A DNA stretch of 45,938 nt, from the NCBI GenBank assembly GCA_029060725.1, contig JAIDTL010000050.1:1-45938 (forward strand), written 5' to 3'. Both the position numbers and the translations under genes were made by a program. The notes under the pieces are model-generated. The model saw only the letters and a list, made by a program, of their open reading frames with translations. It was not told the DNA's origin and did no database searches. Of this stretch, positions 33,106 through 43,195 are shown one piece after another (the first letter of the stretch is position 1; each line of letters starts with the position of its first letter). This DNA is from Muribaculaceae bacterium (lineage in GTDB: Bacteria; Bacteroidota; Bacteroidia; Bacteroidales; Muribaculaceae).

Positions 33106-34551
33106 ATGAACAAGAAAATCATAGCGCTGGCAGCCGCGATGCTGCCGATGATTGCAGCTGCACAGACCAACACAGAGCGCCTGCACATATCGCAGATGAG
33201 CGTAAACAAGGGCGACACACTCATCACGCTCAACATGAACGTAGACCCTAAGGCATTCAAGGTGAAGAGCACCGACATCGTCACTCTGACACCGCAGTTA
33301 GTGTCTGACGGCGACACGGTAGCCATGCCGGGAATCCGCATAGCGGGAAGGAAAGCTTGGTATAGCGAGATCCGCGAGGGGAACGCCACCCCGCTTAATC
33401 TCTCGAGAGCCGGCAAGAGCCTCCCCTTGGACTACTCGAGCACCTTGGGCTACTCTCCCCAGTCAGGCTCTTCCACCATCATCATCACCTCCGACACCAT
33501 CAGCATCTGCAACTGCGACCCGGCAAGGTCGGGCATCACACCGATTGTAGAGATCAATGAGCCGCCGGTGACCAACTTCCTTGAATATGCCCACAACTTC
33601 CAGTATATCGCACCGAAGGACACTGCAGACAAGATCTTCAATCTCTCCGGACGCGCCAACATCATCTTCAAGGTGAACCGCACCGACATAGACTGGACCT
33701 ACTTCGCCAACCATGCCGAATTGGACTCAATCTTGAAATCTATCAACCAAGTTAAGGACAATCCATACGCCACAGTAGAGAGAATCCGCCTTACCGGTTA
33801 CGCATCGCCTGAAGGACCTTACCTGAACAACGTCCGTCTGGCCAAGGGGCGTACGGAAGTAGTCACCAAATATGTAGAGCAGCACTCCGGCTTCCCACAC
33901 TCAGTGTATGAGACAGCCTCTGTGCCTGAAGACTGGGACGGACTGCGCCAGTGGATAGAGGAATCATCGATACCTAACAAGCACGAGATGATAGCCTTCA
34001 TCGACGACCCTGCGATACCTATCGAGAAGAAAAACGACATGTTCCGTGCGAAGTTCCCCAACGACTACCCCTTCTTGCTTCAGAACGTCTACCCACAGCT
34101 TCGCCACACCGACTACAAGATCACATACCGCATCAAGAAATTCTACGATGTAGATGAGATAGCCAAGGTATTCGCCACCAATCCTAAGATGCTTTCGCTC
34201 AATGAGCTCTACCTGCTCTCAGGCAAATATCCTCAGGGCTCACCGGAATACTTTCAGGTGTTCATGACAGCTGCAGCGATGTATCCTGACAGCGACGTAG
34301 CCAACCTGAATGCAGCAGGATGCGCGATGAGCAACGGCAACCTGCAGGCAGCGAGGACATATCTGGAGAAGGTGAAGCAGAGTGCGGAATCCGACTATGC
34401 ATGGGGTATGCTCTACGCAATGGAAGAGAACTATCCGCAGGCACTCGAGATGCTTAAGAAAGCAGCTGCAGCCGGTTCAGAACAGGCAGCAGACATGATA
34501 CCTGCTGTAGAGGCAGCCCTTGCACCGAAGCAGGACATCGTAATCTACTGA
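33106..34551 (+). CDS. DUF3868/OmpA-like periplasmic protein with TPR-like tail, 481 aa
   Basis: A signal peptide (MNKKIIALAAAMLPMIAAAQ) precedes a DUF3868-type beta domain (~21-150), an OmpA-like peptidoglycan-binding region (~165-290, RIRLTGYASPEGPYLNNVRLA), and a helical TPR/Sel1-like tail (~375-470, ANLNAAGCAMSNGNLQAART). The family accompanies DUF3575 in fimbrial operons and probably anchors or scaffolds the fimbrial machinery to the cell wall (inferred). Two family B repeats begin directly after the TGA. The gap to the next gene is 141 bp, mostly repeat and A/T-rich. Confidence 0.85.
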   Translation: MNKKIIALAAAMLPMIAAAQTNTERLHISQMSVNKGDTLITLNMNVDPKAFKVKSTDIVTLTPQLVSDGDTVAMPGIRIAGRKAWYSEIREGNATPLNLSRAGKSLPLDYSSTLGYSPQSGSSTIIITSDTISICNCDPARSGITPIVEINEPPVTNFLEYAHNFQYIAPKDTADKIFNLSGRANIIFKVNRTDIDWTYFANHAELDSILKSINQVKDNPYATVERIRLTGYASPEGPYLNNVRLAKGRTEVVTKYVEQHSGFPHSVYETASVPEDWDGLRQWIEESSIPNKHEMIAFIDDPAIPIEKKNDMFRAKFPNDYPFLLQNVYPQLRHTDYKITYRIKKFYDVDEIAKVFATNPKMLSLNELYLLSGKYPQGSPEYFQVFMTAAAMYPDSDVANLNAAGCAMSNGNLQAARTYLEKVKQSAESDYAWGMLYAMEENYPQALEMLKKAAAAGSEQAADMIPAVEAALAPKQDIVIY

Positions 34552-34620
34552 GAGTAGCGAGCACTCTCCGAGTGCGTCACACCGCATCAAAAAGAGTAGT
34601 GAGCACTCTCCGAGTGCGTC
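34552..34620 (+). repeat. Family B REP-like element, two copies
   Basis: GAGTAGCGAGCACTCTCCGA/GTGCGTC at 34552-34578 and a near-identical copy at 34594-34620. The core hairpin is GCACTC-TCC-GAGTGC with GTAGYGA at its 5' foot. The first copy starts immediately after the stop codon. A reverse-complement copy lies at 45799-45825. Confidence 0.85.
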
Positions 34621-34692
34621 CTCCACAGACTCAAATACACAAAAAAAACTTGAAAATAAATCAATTCAAACATCAAATTATATTTTAACTTT

Positions 34693-37131
34693 ATGAAAAA
34701 AAATCGTATTTTTGGCCTCGCCTCCGCCATCGCTCTCTTGGCAGCAGGTGCCTGTTCGAACGACATGATCGATCCGGGCAAAAATCAACCGGGTCAACTT
34801 AACCCCAACGATAACGCAGGGGGAGTCTACATGTCTGTAGATTTCAAGATGCCCTCCGGATTGGGTGGCACCCGTAGTGAGACTACTGAAGATGGTGGTA
34901 GTTCTGATGGTGTTGAAGTAGGTTCTGAAGCTGAAAACAATGTGACATCAGCTCTGATTGTACTCGCGTTTGATAAAACCGAAGGAATCTTGAATCCCGA
35001 AGAGGGCGTTACTCCACAGCAATATGGATTTATAGTTGCTGGAGAAGTGTTTAATAATCACATTTCCCATGTATCTACTAATGATAACAGCAATTTGATG
35101 GAGGCAACTGCAAAGCTCAACAAAAACAATCTTAACAGACTTTATGGAATGTTTTACAATGAAAATACTCAGCAGTATAATGTTCCATCTGTCAATGTCT
35201 TTGTTTTCTGTAATCCCACTCAGGAACTGAGAGCTCTATTTGCAGCTGCTGATGGCGATGCTACTACTACTCTGCAGTTTGGTTCTGCAGATTGGATTAA
35301 TGCTACTTGCGAAGTTATCCAAAATGGTTCCTCAGATAAGAATGTAGGTATCTGGAGTCCCAATTCATTCTTGATGAACAATAAGACTCTTACCACTCGA
35401 GACCTTCCAAAGAAACTTCTTGATTGGGAACACTTCAGCTCTTATGACAAAGCTTTCCATCTTTCTGAAAAGAATAGCAATCCTGGGGTATACGATGAGG
35501 TTGACAATAGCTCAGATGTAACCGGTCGTGGACCTGTCCTCGTTGAGCGTTCTGTAGCTCGTTTCGATTTCAAGGATGGTTCTAAACTTCGTGACATTCG
35601 TGACAATAGCTACAACGTACTTTTCGCAATGAACGATCAGGGTGACGTGTTGGATGGTACTAATGGAACTGATAATTGTCCTCTTGCTGCGGTTCAATTG
35701 CAGAAGATGTGTCTTGTAAATATGGGTAACAAATTTTATTATCTTCCCCGTGTCAGTGATAATGGTCAGCTTAATGGACCGAACTATCAGTTGTGTGGTA
35801 TAGAAAAACCATGGAAGCGTGACCAGGTAACCGGACAATATACTAATGGAAACTATGTAGTAGGTCCATACGCCAATATATTCCAGTATGCAGCATCAAG
35901 TTTTGGATATGATGACGCTGAAACTGAACCGGATCCTAATAATCCTAATCCTTTTGGATCAAATGCTCTTTTGGATGGTAAGCCTCTAAGTCAGTATTTC
36001 AATTTCCCATTCTTCGACGATAATGGTCTCTATAATCAAGATATGAATATCGGCAGCAGATGGGATGTTGTAAAAATTGCCGATGTTGTTGGAAACGGGA
36101 ACAAAGATAATTATACAAATAATCCTCAATACAACGTTTGGCGTTATGTAGTAGAGAATGTAATTCCTGCAAGCACTGATAATCAGGTGAATGGTATCTC
36201 AACCGGTGTAATTTTTAAAGCTCAGATTATAGCACCTGTCATGGAAACAGGTTCTAAAGATGCATCAGAATATGATGATTATTGGTGTAAAGGATATGCT
36301 GAGAATCTGAAGAACTTGCTTAGCGGAGAGCCATTTACATATAATGGCACTACTCACGATAATCTTAGTGGCAATTCTAAAGATGATCCTATTTTGTATT
36401 ATAAAGACGGTCGTCTTTATATGGGTTGGAAAAATATGCGTCAAGCAGCTATTCAAGAGTCAGTCACCATGGATGTTAGCGGAAAATTGGAAATTAATGA
36501 CGGTACTGCTCTTTATCAAGCTGTTTTCGGTGAAGGTCCAATTCCTCCTGGTCAGAAATATTTATATGAGAAAGATGGAGAGTTAAAGGATATTGAAATT
36601 GTTGATCCGAGATGGAAAGACACATACAAACCTGATGGATCCACCAACACTAATGATGCAGATTATCAGAACTACCTGAAGAGTCCTAACTATCTTTGGA
36701 CAAAATGGTCTGAGGATGGCAAAAATGAATCAATTGATGAAGACGGTAATGTTAATAAAGCTCTTGCTGATATGCGTGCAGCTGTTACAGCTGCCGGCAC
36801 TACTATATACCAATCTTCTTTAGACAAAGACATAGTATCCGAAAAATATCCTGATGGAACACCGGGTTACTACTGCTACTATTACTATTGGAACCGCCAC
36901 AATGACAACGGCATGAATGGTTCGATGGGTCCGATGGAGTTCGATGTAGTACGCAATAATGTCTACAAACTCTCAGTTGACGAAATTAAGCGTCTTGGTC
37001 ATCCACGTATTCCTTCCAATGACCCCAATGACCCTGATCCAGGCACAAAAGATGAATCAGAAGACATCTATCTTGATGTTAAGGTTCAGATCTTGCCTTG
37101 GGTAGTACGCCTCAACAGCATTAAGTTCTAA
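34693..37131 (+). CDS. Mfa1-like fimbrillin (major subunit), 812 aa
   Basis: Lipoprotein precursor: the signal peptide ends at Cys21 (LLAAGACSND). It is a type V fimbrial subunit in the P. gingivalis Mfa1 family, recognised by the C-terminal block YYYYWNRHNDNG, MGPMEFDVVRNNVYKLSVDE and RLGHPRIPS, ending in strand VKVQILPWVVRLNSI. An Arg at 61 in GGTRSETTE follows the first mature beta strand (VYMSVDFKM) and is a candidate processing site that would remove that strand for strand-exchange polymerisation. At 812 aa it is clearly longer than the P. gingivalis Mfa1 (about 560). The gene is less GC-rich than the preceding one, typical of surface-variable genes. Confidence 0.9.
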   Translation: MKKNRIFGLASAIALLAAGACSNDMIDPGKNQPGQLNPNDNAGGVYMSVDFKMPSGLGGTRSETTEDGGSSDGVEVGSEAENNVTSALIVLAFDKTEGILNPEEGVTPQQYGFIVAGEVFNNHISHVSTNDNSNLMEATAKLNKNNLNRLYGMFYNENTQQYNVPSVNVFVFCNPTQELRALFAAADGDATTTLQFGSADWINATCEVIQNGSSDKNVGIWSPNSFLMNNKTLTTRDLPKKLLDWEHFSSYDKAFHLSEKNSNPGVYDEVDNSSDVTGRGPVLVERSVARFDFKDGSKLRDIRDNSYNVLFAMNDQGDVLDGTNGTDNCPLAAVQLQKMCLVNMGNKFYYLPRVSDNGQLNGPNYQLCGIEKPWKRDQVTGQYTNGNYVVGPYANIFQYAASSFGYDDAETEPDPNNPNPFGSNALLDGKPLSQYFNFPFFDDNGLYNQDMNIGSRWDVVKIADVVGNGNKDNYTNNPQYNVWRYVVENVIPASTDNQVNGISTGVIFKAQIIAPVMETGSKDASEYDDYWCKGYAENLKNLLSGEPFTYNGTTHDNLSGNSKDDPILYYKDGRLYMGWKNMRQAAIQESVTMDVSGKLEINDGTALYQAVFGEGPIPPGQKYLYEKDGELKDIEIVDPRWKDTYKPDGSTNTNDADYQNYLKSPNYLWTKWSEDGKNESIDEDGNVNKALADMRAAVTAAGTTIYQSSLDKDIVSEKYPDGTPGYYCYYYYWNRHNDNGMNGSMGPMEFDVVRNNVYKLSVDEIKRLGHPRIPSNDPNDPDPGTKDESEDIYLDVKVQILPWVVRLNSIKF

Positions 37132-37145
37132 AATGCTTATACAGG

Positions 37146-37171
37146 TCAGGGAGGCGTGACACCCTCCCTGA
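37146..37171 (+). terminator. Intercistronic hairpin after the major fimbrillin gene
   Basis: TCAGGGAGG and CCTCCCTGA form a perfect 9-bp stem around 8 nt, 15 bp past the stop. It is followed by A-rich rather than T-rich DNA, so it probably stabilises or partly separates the major-subunit message from the downstream genes, not a full terminator. Confidence 0.6.
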
Positions 37172-37196
37172 TCACCAAAAAAACAATACACAAGAT

Positions 37197-38213
37197 ATGG
37201 AAATCAGATCTTTTTCAGATTCTATCAAGAAGACTTTAGCAGCGACGCTGATAGCGGCAACAGCGCTGTCGTTCGGCTCGTGCGACCGTATTCACGAGGA
37301 CCTGCAGCCCTGTCCGCAGGGACTTAAACTGCGATTCATATATGAGTACAATATGGAGGATGCAAATGCCTTCAAGCAGGTTGATTGCCTGACTGTGCTT
37401 TTTTATGACAGTGAAGGCAATTATGTCAAGACACAGACCAATACCAACACAGAGGAACTCAAGGATGAGAACTGGCGCATGACGGTAGATCTTGAGCCGG
37501 GTAACTATACAGTGATAGCTTACGGAGGAATGGAATGTGCGGAATCCTCGTTCTCCTTTACCAACCCGCCATCCACAATAAAGATGGACCAAATTCAGGT
37601 GGAACTTGATCCCGATTGCCTTACAAATCCTGACAGGCGTCACCTCCATGATCTCTTCTATGGGAATTTGGAGGTCAGCGTAGAGGAGACAGATACCGAA
37701 TACAGGGAATGTACAGTTGAGATGATGAAGGATACCAACAACCTGCGTGTCATGATGCAGCAGGTGGATGGCACTCAGATCAATGAGGCTGACTTTGAGT
37801 TTAAGGTAACAGACGACAATACGCTAATGAACTGGGACAATGAAGTAATTTCGACACGTAATGTGGAGTATATGTCTTGGATAAGCGGCAATGCTAGTCC
37901 CGGTCAGTTGCCAAGCGGCAACGATGCAAGTGTAGCATACGCAGAGATGAGTTTCCCAAGACTCGTTACATATAATTCACCAAAGCTAAAGATCACAAGA
38001 AAGGCTGACGGACACAATGTTGTAGACATTGCACTCATCCCCTATCTGATGTTGCTTAAGAGCGAGGCAAATCACATGGAGCCGCAGGAATTCCTTGACC
38101 GCAGAAGCAGTTGGGAACTCTTCTTCTTCCTGCAGGGGGGCACATGGCTTTACTTGGATATCGTGGTGGATGACTGGACCGTACGAATTAATAACACATC
38201 ATTCGGATTATGA
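37197..38213 (+). CDS. FimB/Mfa2 family fimbrial anchor subunit, 338 aa
   Basis: Lipoprotein signal with Cys29 in LSFGSCDRIHED. The opening HEDLQPCPQGLKLRFIYEYN is the typical FimB/Mfa2 start, followed by LTVLFYDSEGNYV and LEPGNYTVIAYGG, and the C-terminal YLDIVVDDWTVRIN. Mfa2/FimB proteins cap and anchor the fimbria in the outer membrane. As expected for an anchor, it lacks the TR-S/A-E motif found in the three other subunits. The stop overlaps the next gene by 4 bp (ATGA). Confidence 0.9.
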   Translation: MEIRSFSDSIKKTLAATLIAATALSFGSCDRIHEDLQPCPQGLKLRFIYEYNMEDANAFKQVDCLTVLFYDSEGNYVKTQTNTNTEELKDENWRMTVDLEPGNYTVIAYGGMECAESSFSFTNPPSTIKMDQIQVELDPDCLTNPDRRHLHDLFYGNLEVSVEETDTEYRECTVEMMKDTNNLRVMMQQVDGTQINEADFEFKVTDDNTLMNWDNEVISTRNVEYMSWISGNASPGQLPSGNDASVAYAEMSFPRLVTYNSPKLKITRKADGHNVVDIALIPYLMLLKSEANHMEPQEFLDRRSSWELFFFLQGGTWLYLDIVVDDWTVRINNTSFGL

Positions 38214-39538
38214 TTTTAAAATCGATTATAAGAAAGTCACTATATCTGCTTGCGGTGGCGACAGCTGTAGGTATCTGCAGTTGCAGACACTACTCCGACG
38301 ACCCATGCCCGCCTAATGAGCCTGTGGTGGCGATCGCTCCTGATATGGTCAATCTATGCCTTCAAGTTTTTTATGACGGCCAGGGTGCAGACACCAGAGC
38401 AGAGAATGATCCGGATGATTATGAAAACCCAGCAGGCACGTTTGAAAAAATAAGCAGTTTACGCGTCATTATCATTCGCAATATCGAACAAAGAGATGAC
38501 GATGACAATCCCACTGGAATAGTTGAGAGAAGAGAAGTTGAAGCCAATCGTCTTGTTGCAACCAATGATGCAGGGTATCCTAAACATGATGATCTAGAAT
38601 TTGAGGTGGTAGCAGATGAGACTAAACTAATTTATCTCATTGCAAATGAATCTTCCCTACAGGCTCCTAAAAGTCTTTTGGAAGAGAATGATTCATTGAC
38701 TGCTTCGGGTTTCCTTAGAACATATTTTGAGGTTGGTTCTGAGCCGGACTTAAACCTGCTGAGCAATTGGACGGTATCAGTGCCAAATGTCTCAGAGTCG
38801 GGTATCATGACTGAAAATTTATTCTCTGATTCAAAGGCAATGATTCCGATGTTGCCTCTGACAGAGTTCTTTAAAATAAAAGTTGATGCAAAGACTGCAG
38901 TTGACGATACGTGTTATTCGAATCTTTTCATTACTCGTGCTGCAGCCAAAGCCACATTCTTGCTTGATCCTGAGGGATTGGAAGCGTATAAAGAACATGA
39001 TATAAGGATAACATCGATTTCCTTAACAGGTGTAGGTTCTGAAGAATATGTTTTCCCGAATGATACGGAATATTCTCTTGGTAAATACCAAGGCGACGGA
39101 AAACCTAATTCGAGCATCGATGAAACATATATCACCACATTTGCGACTCCAAAAGCATCTAAACCTCTTACTTATCTTTTGAATTTTGGATCGGAAGAGA
39201 ATCCTGATGGAGCTATATCTATGGATATACCCGGTACTGAACCGACGGCTATAGCGGGTCCAATATATTTTCCGGAATCGATACTGGCTAAAGATCAATA
39301 TTACGAGGTTGCGGTCACACTGAGCAATGGAATGGAACTCAAAGCTCCATTAAAGACAGAAGGTGACAATAATGCAAATATCCTCAACATTAATGGCCGC
39401 GAAGCCATCGCCCGGAATACGCACCTGAAGATAACTTTGAAAATAACCGGACAAGTCTTATCTTGTATCGTAGATTTGGTCCCATATATCGGATGCTTTC
39501 TTGATCCTTGGTTTGGACTTCCGGATGAAACTGATTGA
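38210..39538 (+). CDS. Fimbrial accessory subunit (Mfa3/4-like), 442 aa
   Basis: Lipoprotein signal (MILKSIIRKSLYLLAVATAV) with candidate lipid Cys at 23 or 25 (GICSCRH). The first mature strand VNLCLQVFYDG is followed by DTRAEND with Arg63, matching the position of TRSE in the major and tip-like subunits. The C-terminus ends LVPYIGCFLDPWFGLP, resembling the final strand segment of fimbrillin-fold minor subunits. It is translationally coupled to the anchor gene. It is probably incorporated near the tip as an adaptor; the exact position is inferred from order only. Confidence 0.8.
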   Translation: MILKSIIRKSLYLLAVATAVGICSCRHYSDDPCPPNEPVVAIAPDMVNLCLQVFYDGQGADTRAENDPDDYENPAGTFEKISSLRVIIIRNIEQRDDDDNPTGIVERREVEANRLVATNDAGYPKHDDLEFEVVADETKLIYLIANESSLQAPKSLLEENDSLTASGFLRTYFEVGSEPDLNLLSNWTVSVPNVSESGIMTENLFSDSKAMIPMLPLTEFFKIKVDAKTAVDDTCYSNLFITRAAAKATFLLDPEGLEAYKEHDIRITSISLTGVGSEEYVFPNDTEYSLGKYQGDGKPNSSIDETYITTFATPKASKPLTYLLNFGSEENPDGAISMDIPGTEPTAIAGPIYFPESILAKDQYYEVAVTLSNGMELKAPLKTEGDNNANILNINGREAIARNTHLKITLKITGQVLSCIVDLVPYIGCFLDPWFGLPDETD

Positions 39539-39595
39539 TCTAAGTTAATCAGAGCAAAATTTAAAATTATAACAGAAATTATCCTTATATTGGTA

Positions 39596-42500
39596 ATGAC
39601 ACGTTTTTTCAGAAATATTATAGTCTCATCGCTTGTTATGATCATCCTCGGTGTGTTTTTATCTTCATGTCGAGATGAACTACTATATGATAATTCCATT
39701 ATTGGGGAAGGAGAAAGTAAAGTTTCAGTCTCTCTCTCCTTTACGCCTATGGGCAGCGCTCTTGACACAAGAAGTGAGGGACAAGCTGTAAAAAATATAA
39801 ACAATCTATGCGTTGTTATTTATAAATCTAATGGTGAATTTTATGATAAGTTCATGGCAAACGAGCTCACAGGCTATACTTGTGATCAAGTGGGCAATAC
39901 TCAGTATCCAACCGATACTGTAAATTATAAAGTTGAAGATTCAAATTTTGAATATATTCAAGACCCAAAGACTCCCAAAGCTAAGTTTGATGTAACCCTG
40001 CCTTATGGTAAATACCGTATTTATGCAGTGGCTAATATGGGAATGCTATCTGATGATATAACAGAAAATGAGGAAACGTTAAAATCTCATCGAGTTTCAT
40101 GGAATCCTGAGATATCATCAGATAATGGAGTCAATGGAGAAGGCTACAATGGAGATCATGCTATGTTTGGGTTCTTTACGCTTGCTGACGATTCACGTTC
40201 AGTTGGTTTTTCTGCCCCAGAACTTGTAATCAATAAACCCAATATGAATCTCCATTGCTGGATAAAGAGGGTAGTATCTAAAGTTACAATTGCTTTCGAC
40301 ACAAGAAATTTGAAAGAGTCTGTTTCCATCTACATCCGGTCTGTTACAATTCATGATATACCTAATGAGTGTACAATTGGTGAAAACAATTGTCCCCAAA
40401 GTAGTGATGACTTAATAGCTGATGGAGAGACACTATATTATGGAGAGGGTGCAGATTCTGAATCTTCTTACAAAAGTTGGATGCGACTTTGGAAAGGTTC
40501 AGGAATCGTAGGTACTCATACCGAAGGCGAAAGGGCCCTTTATTTCTTTGAGAATATGCAAGGTAACTATCAAGGTCAAAAGGATTTCCTTAAGACCCAA
40601 ATTGCTAATGAGACAGGCATGTCCATTAACGAGCCTGCAAAGGATGATGATGGCAACATTATCCTTAATGACAATGGCAATATGGCAACCGATTTCAAGG
40701 ATCGTATCCGCTATGGATCGTATATTGAGGTGGTGGGTTACTATCAAAGTGCGAATGAAGGTAAGATCAGCCAAGGTCCGATTAAGTATAGGTTTATGCT
40801 TGGTAAGAATACTACATATAACTATGATGCGGAACGCAACTTTCACTATAAACTTACTCTAAAATTCCGTGGATGGGCAAATGAGGCCGACTGGCACATT
40901 GTCTATGATGAGATTACACCAACTATTATGGTCACTGATCCATACTATATATCATATCTTTACAATCAGGATATGACATATCCTGTGCGTCTTACCGGTA
41001 TAGACTATATCAGAGATAACAATTTGCATCTCCATGCTCAGATCATAAAGAATAATTGGGTTCCGACAATAGAGAAAACCGGAGCGTTGGCAGATGAGAT
41101 CTCTGGTGCATATAATAATCTTGATGGTTTTGCTTGGAATAAATGGGCCTACGAACATACTTATAATGGAGTCAACTATGCAGGTTTTCTCTCTCTTAGA
41201 GAAAACAAGCAGATTATAGTAGGTCCCGACCAAACTTATGGTGTTGATGGCAACGATTATCTTAGACGTAATTATGAGGGTATCATCAATGTGACCCCTC
41301 GATACTATGCAGATTATGACTTAAATGTTGCTAAAGAAGGATTAGGAGTTAGCGGTAGTACAAGCGATGGAACCTATGATGTAGTCGCCACTGATGACAA
41401 ATCAGTCACAGTGTTGCTCCCGATGTACACTCGCCCCAAGGAGTTAATTCCAGCATCAGACTTTTCTGGTAATAATCCATTCTATGCTTATGTACGAGAG
41501 GCTACAGTTCGTTTCTCGTTAAGAAGAAATAATGCTCCTGATCCAACTAATTCTACAGCCAGTGGTTATAGTGATGCCTATGACATCACGTTTAAGGTTA
41601 AAGATCAGGATGGCAATGAAAAAGATGTAAAATATGTTGATGTTACAATTTATCAGGTTCCTCGTATTGTCAATCCTAAAGCAATATGGCGTCGTTCCGG
41701 TAATAATGAGAAATTCCATGTTCAGATTATGCAACTTGATGCAGCAGGAGCATCTTCATTCCATACATTTGAATCAATTGGTCCTTGGAGAGCAACCATA
41801 ATTGCTGACCCGGGTAATCTCATAAAACTATATACAGACGATGGACAAGAACTTACAAAGAAGGATATAGATGACAAAAAAAAGCTTTATATAGAGGGTG
41901 TAACTGGAACTGAAGCGGATTTCTGGTATGAACCTATAGGATCTACGGGTGCAAACGATGCTCGATGTGGAATCATACAGGTTGAATATCATAATTATAC
42001 TTGTAAACACCTAATTTTCGTACGTCAAGGATACGATAAAGGTGTGAAGCTTGGAAATGCTACTTGGAGCTGTTATAATGCTTATGCAGCCGGATCTAAT
42101 AGTACAACACAAGCAGAAGATATTAATTCAACAAATGTTGTTGTGACAACAAGTCCCTTGTCAATTGGATCTTTATTTAAAAGATGCAATTACAATTATG
42201 CTATTCGTGAGAGTAATAATGAAAGTTTAGGCTGGCTGCAAAACGTCAATGTTAACACGTCAGTTAATAATCTTTCTACAGCATATAGGAGTGGAAACAC
42301 CTATGCTACTCGTACTTCAAGATGGAGTGCCATAGCTGGCTATCCATGGAGTAGTAATAGAGGAACAAAACCTACTGGACCTCAAAATCAAAATGACACG
42401 GATACAAGAGCGTGGGCCGACACTTGGACTGCAGTTAATAAAAACGTTGGCACATTAACTGTGCCTTCATATGAAGATTATGCGAGCCTTCGTGACAATT

Positions 42501-43117
42501 GCAATTATGGTTATGGAATTGTATATGGAGATGGTTCTGAAAGTGTAGCTAAAACACTGGCTGATGCTCATGGATTTACTGATTACGATAATGATGGCAA
42601 TGACGATGGCATTACCGAAAGTGGTGCAAGAGGTGTCAGAGCTTGCATAGTGTACAATGAAATTAATGGAGATCAAGTAATGTTTCCTTTAGGTGCAATG
42701 GGTCAAGGACGGCGTGCACTAGCAACTTACACTTTCAATTATGATGCTGCTATAAATGGCACATACTTACAATGGATGATTCCGTATAATACAAGTTATA
42801 ATGGTGCTTTGTCTTATAGTGGTATTGGAGGTCTTCTGTACAGGCCATCCAGTACGGGAGCCAGAAATGACTGTCGTCCCTTGACCTATAATCTGTATCG
42901 AGAGCCTGGTGCAGTATATTGGTTTAAACAGCCTTATCGGAAACCTTGGGCAAGTACTCAGGATAATGACAACAGAGTTGCTGGTTGGGATATTAACTAT
43001 TATACTCTCGTATTCAATCCATACGATAGCAGTAGTCTTGGTAAATCAACAACAACTTCAACACCAACTGCAACCACATCTTCCGATGCACTCCCAATTA
43101 AGTTAATTTATAGGTAA
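39596..43117 (+). CDS. Giant tip-like fimbrial subunit, 1173 aa
   Basis: Lipoprotein signal with Cys25 in GVFLSSCRDELL; the ATG at 39596 is preferred over a TTG two codons earlier. After strand KVSVSLSFTP comes LDTRSEGQ (Arg59), the shared processing-like motif. The N-terminal ~420 residues look like a fimbrillin fold (CVVIYKSNGEFYDKF; LPYGKYRIYAVANMG). The middle has Ig-like repeats. The last ~300 residues resemble the FISUMP/C-type-lectin-like fold (VPSYEDYASLRDNCNYGYG; RPLTYNLYREPGAVYWFKQP), then a Ser/Thr-rich linker and strand LPIKLIYR. As the last and largest gene it is the likely tip adhesin. It is followed by a terminator. Confidence 0.82.
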   Translation: MTRFFRNIIVSSLVMIILGVFLSSCRDELLYDNSIIGEGESKVSVSLSFTPMGSALDTRSEGQAVKNINNLCVVIYKSNGEFYDKFMANELTGYTCDQVGNTQYPTDTVNYKVEDSNFEYIQDPKTPKAKFDVTLPYGKYRIYAVANMGMLSDDITENEETLKSHRVSWNPEISSDNGVNGEGYNGDHAMFGFFTLADDSRSVGFSAPELVINKPNMNLHCWIKRVVSKVTIAFDTRNLKESVSIYIRSVTIHDIPNECTIGENNCPQSSDDLIADGETLYYGEGADSESSYKSWMRLWKGSGIVGTHTEGERALYFFENMQGNYQGQKDFLKTQIANETGMSINEPAKDDDGNIILNDNGNMATDFKDRIRYGSYIEVVGYYQSANEGKISQGPIKYRFMLGKNTTYNYDAERNFHYKLTLKFRGWANEADWHIVYDEITPTIMVTDPYYISYLYNQDMTYPVRLTGIDYIRDNNLHLHAQIIKNNWVPTIEKTGALADEISGAYNNLDGFAWNKWAYEHTYNGVNYAGFLSLRENKQIIVGPDQTYGVDGNDYLRRNYEGIINVTPRYYADYDLNVAKEGLGVSGSTSDGTYDVVATDDKSVTVLLPMYTRPKELIPASDFSGNNPFYAYVREATVRFSLRRNNAPDPTNSTASGYSDAYDITFKVKDQDGNEKDVKYVDVTIYQVPRIVNPKAIWRRSGNNEKFHVQIMQLDAAGASSFHTFESIGPWRATIIADPGNLIKLYTDDGQELTKKDIDDKKKLYIEGVTGTEADFWYEPIGSTGANDARCGIIQVEYHNYTCKHLIFVRQGYDKGVKLGNATWSCYNAYAAGSNSTTQAEDINSTNVVVTTSPLSIGSLFKRCNYNYAIRESNNESLGWLQNVNVNTSVNNLSTAYRSGNTYATRTSRWSAIAGYPWSSNRGTKPTGPQNQNDTDTRAWADTWTAVNKNVGTLTVPSYEDYASLRDNCNYGYGIVYGDGSESVAKTLADAHGFTDYDNDGNDDGITESGARGVRACIVYNEINGDQVMFPLGAMGQGRRALATYTFNYDAAINGTYLQWMIPYNTSYNGALSYSGIGGLLYRPSSTGARNDCRPLTYNLYREPGAVYWFKQPYRKPWASTQDNDNRVAGWDINYYTLVFNPYDSSSLGKSTTTSTPTATTSSDALPIKLIYR

Positions 43118-43130
43118 ATATAAATATTAA

Positions 43131-43160
43131 GAAAGCGCCTTATGGGCGCTTTCATTTTTA
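43131..43160 (+). terminator. Terminator of the fimbrial operon
   Basis: GAAAGCGCC and GGCGCTTTC form a 9-bp stem around a TTATG loop, followed by ATTTTTATATG, 13 bp past the last fimbrial stop. Confidence 0.85.
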
Positions 43161-43195
43161 TATGATTATATAAGCTATTACTGACCGTTTGCTTT

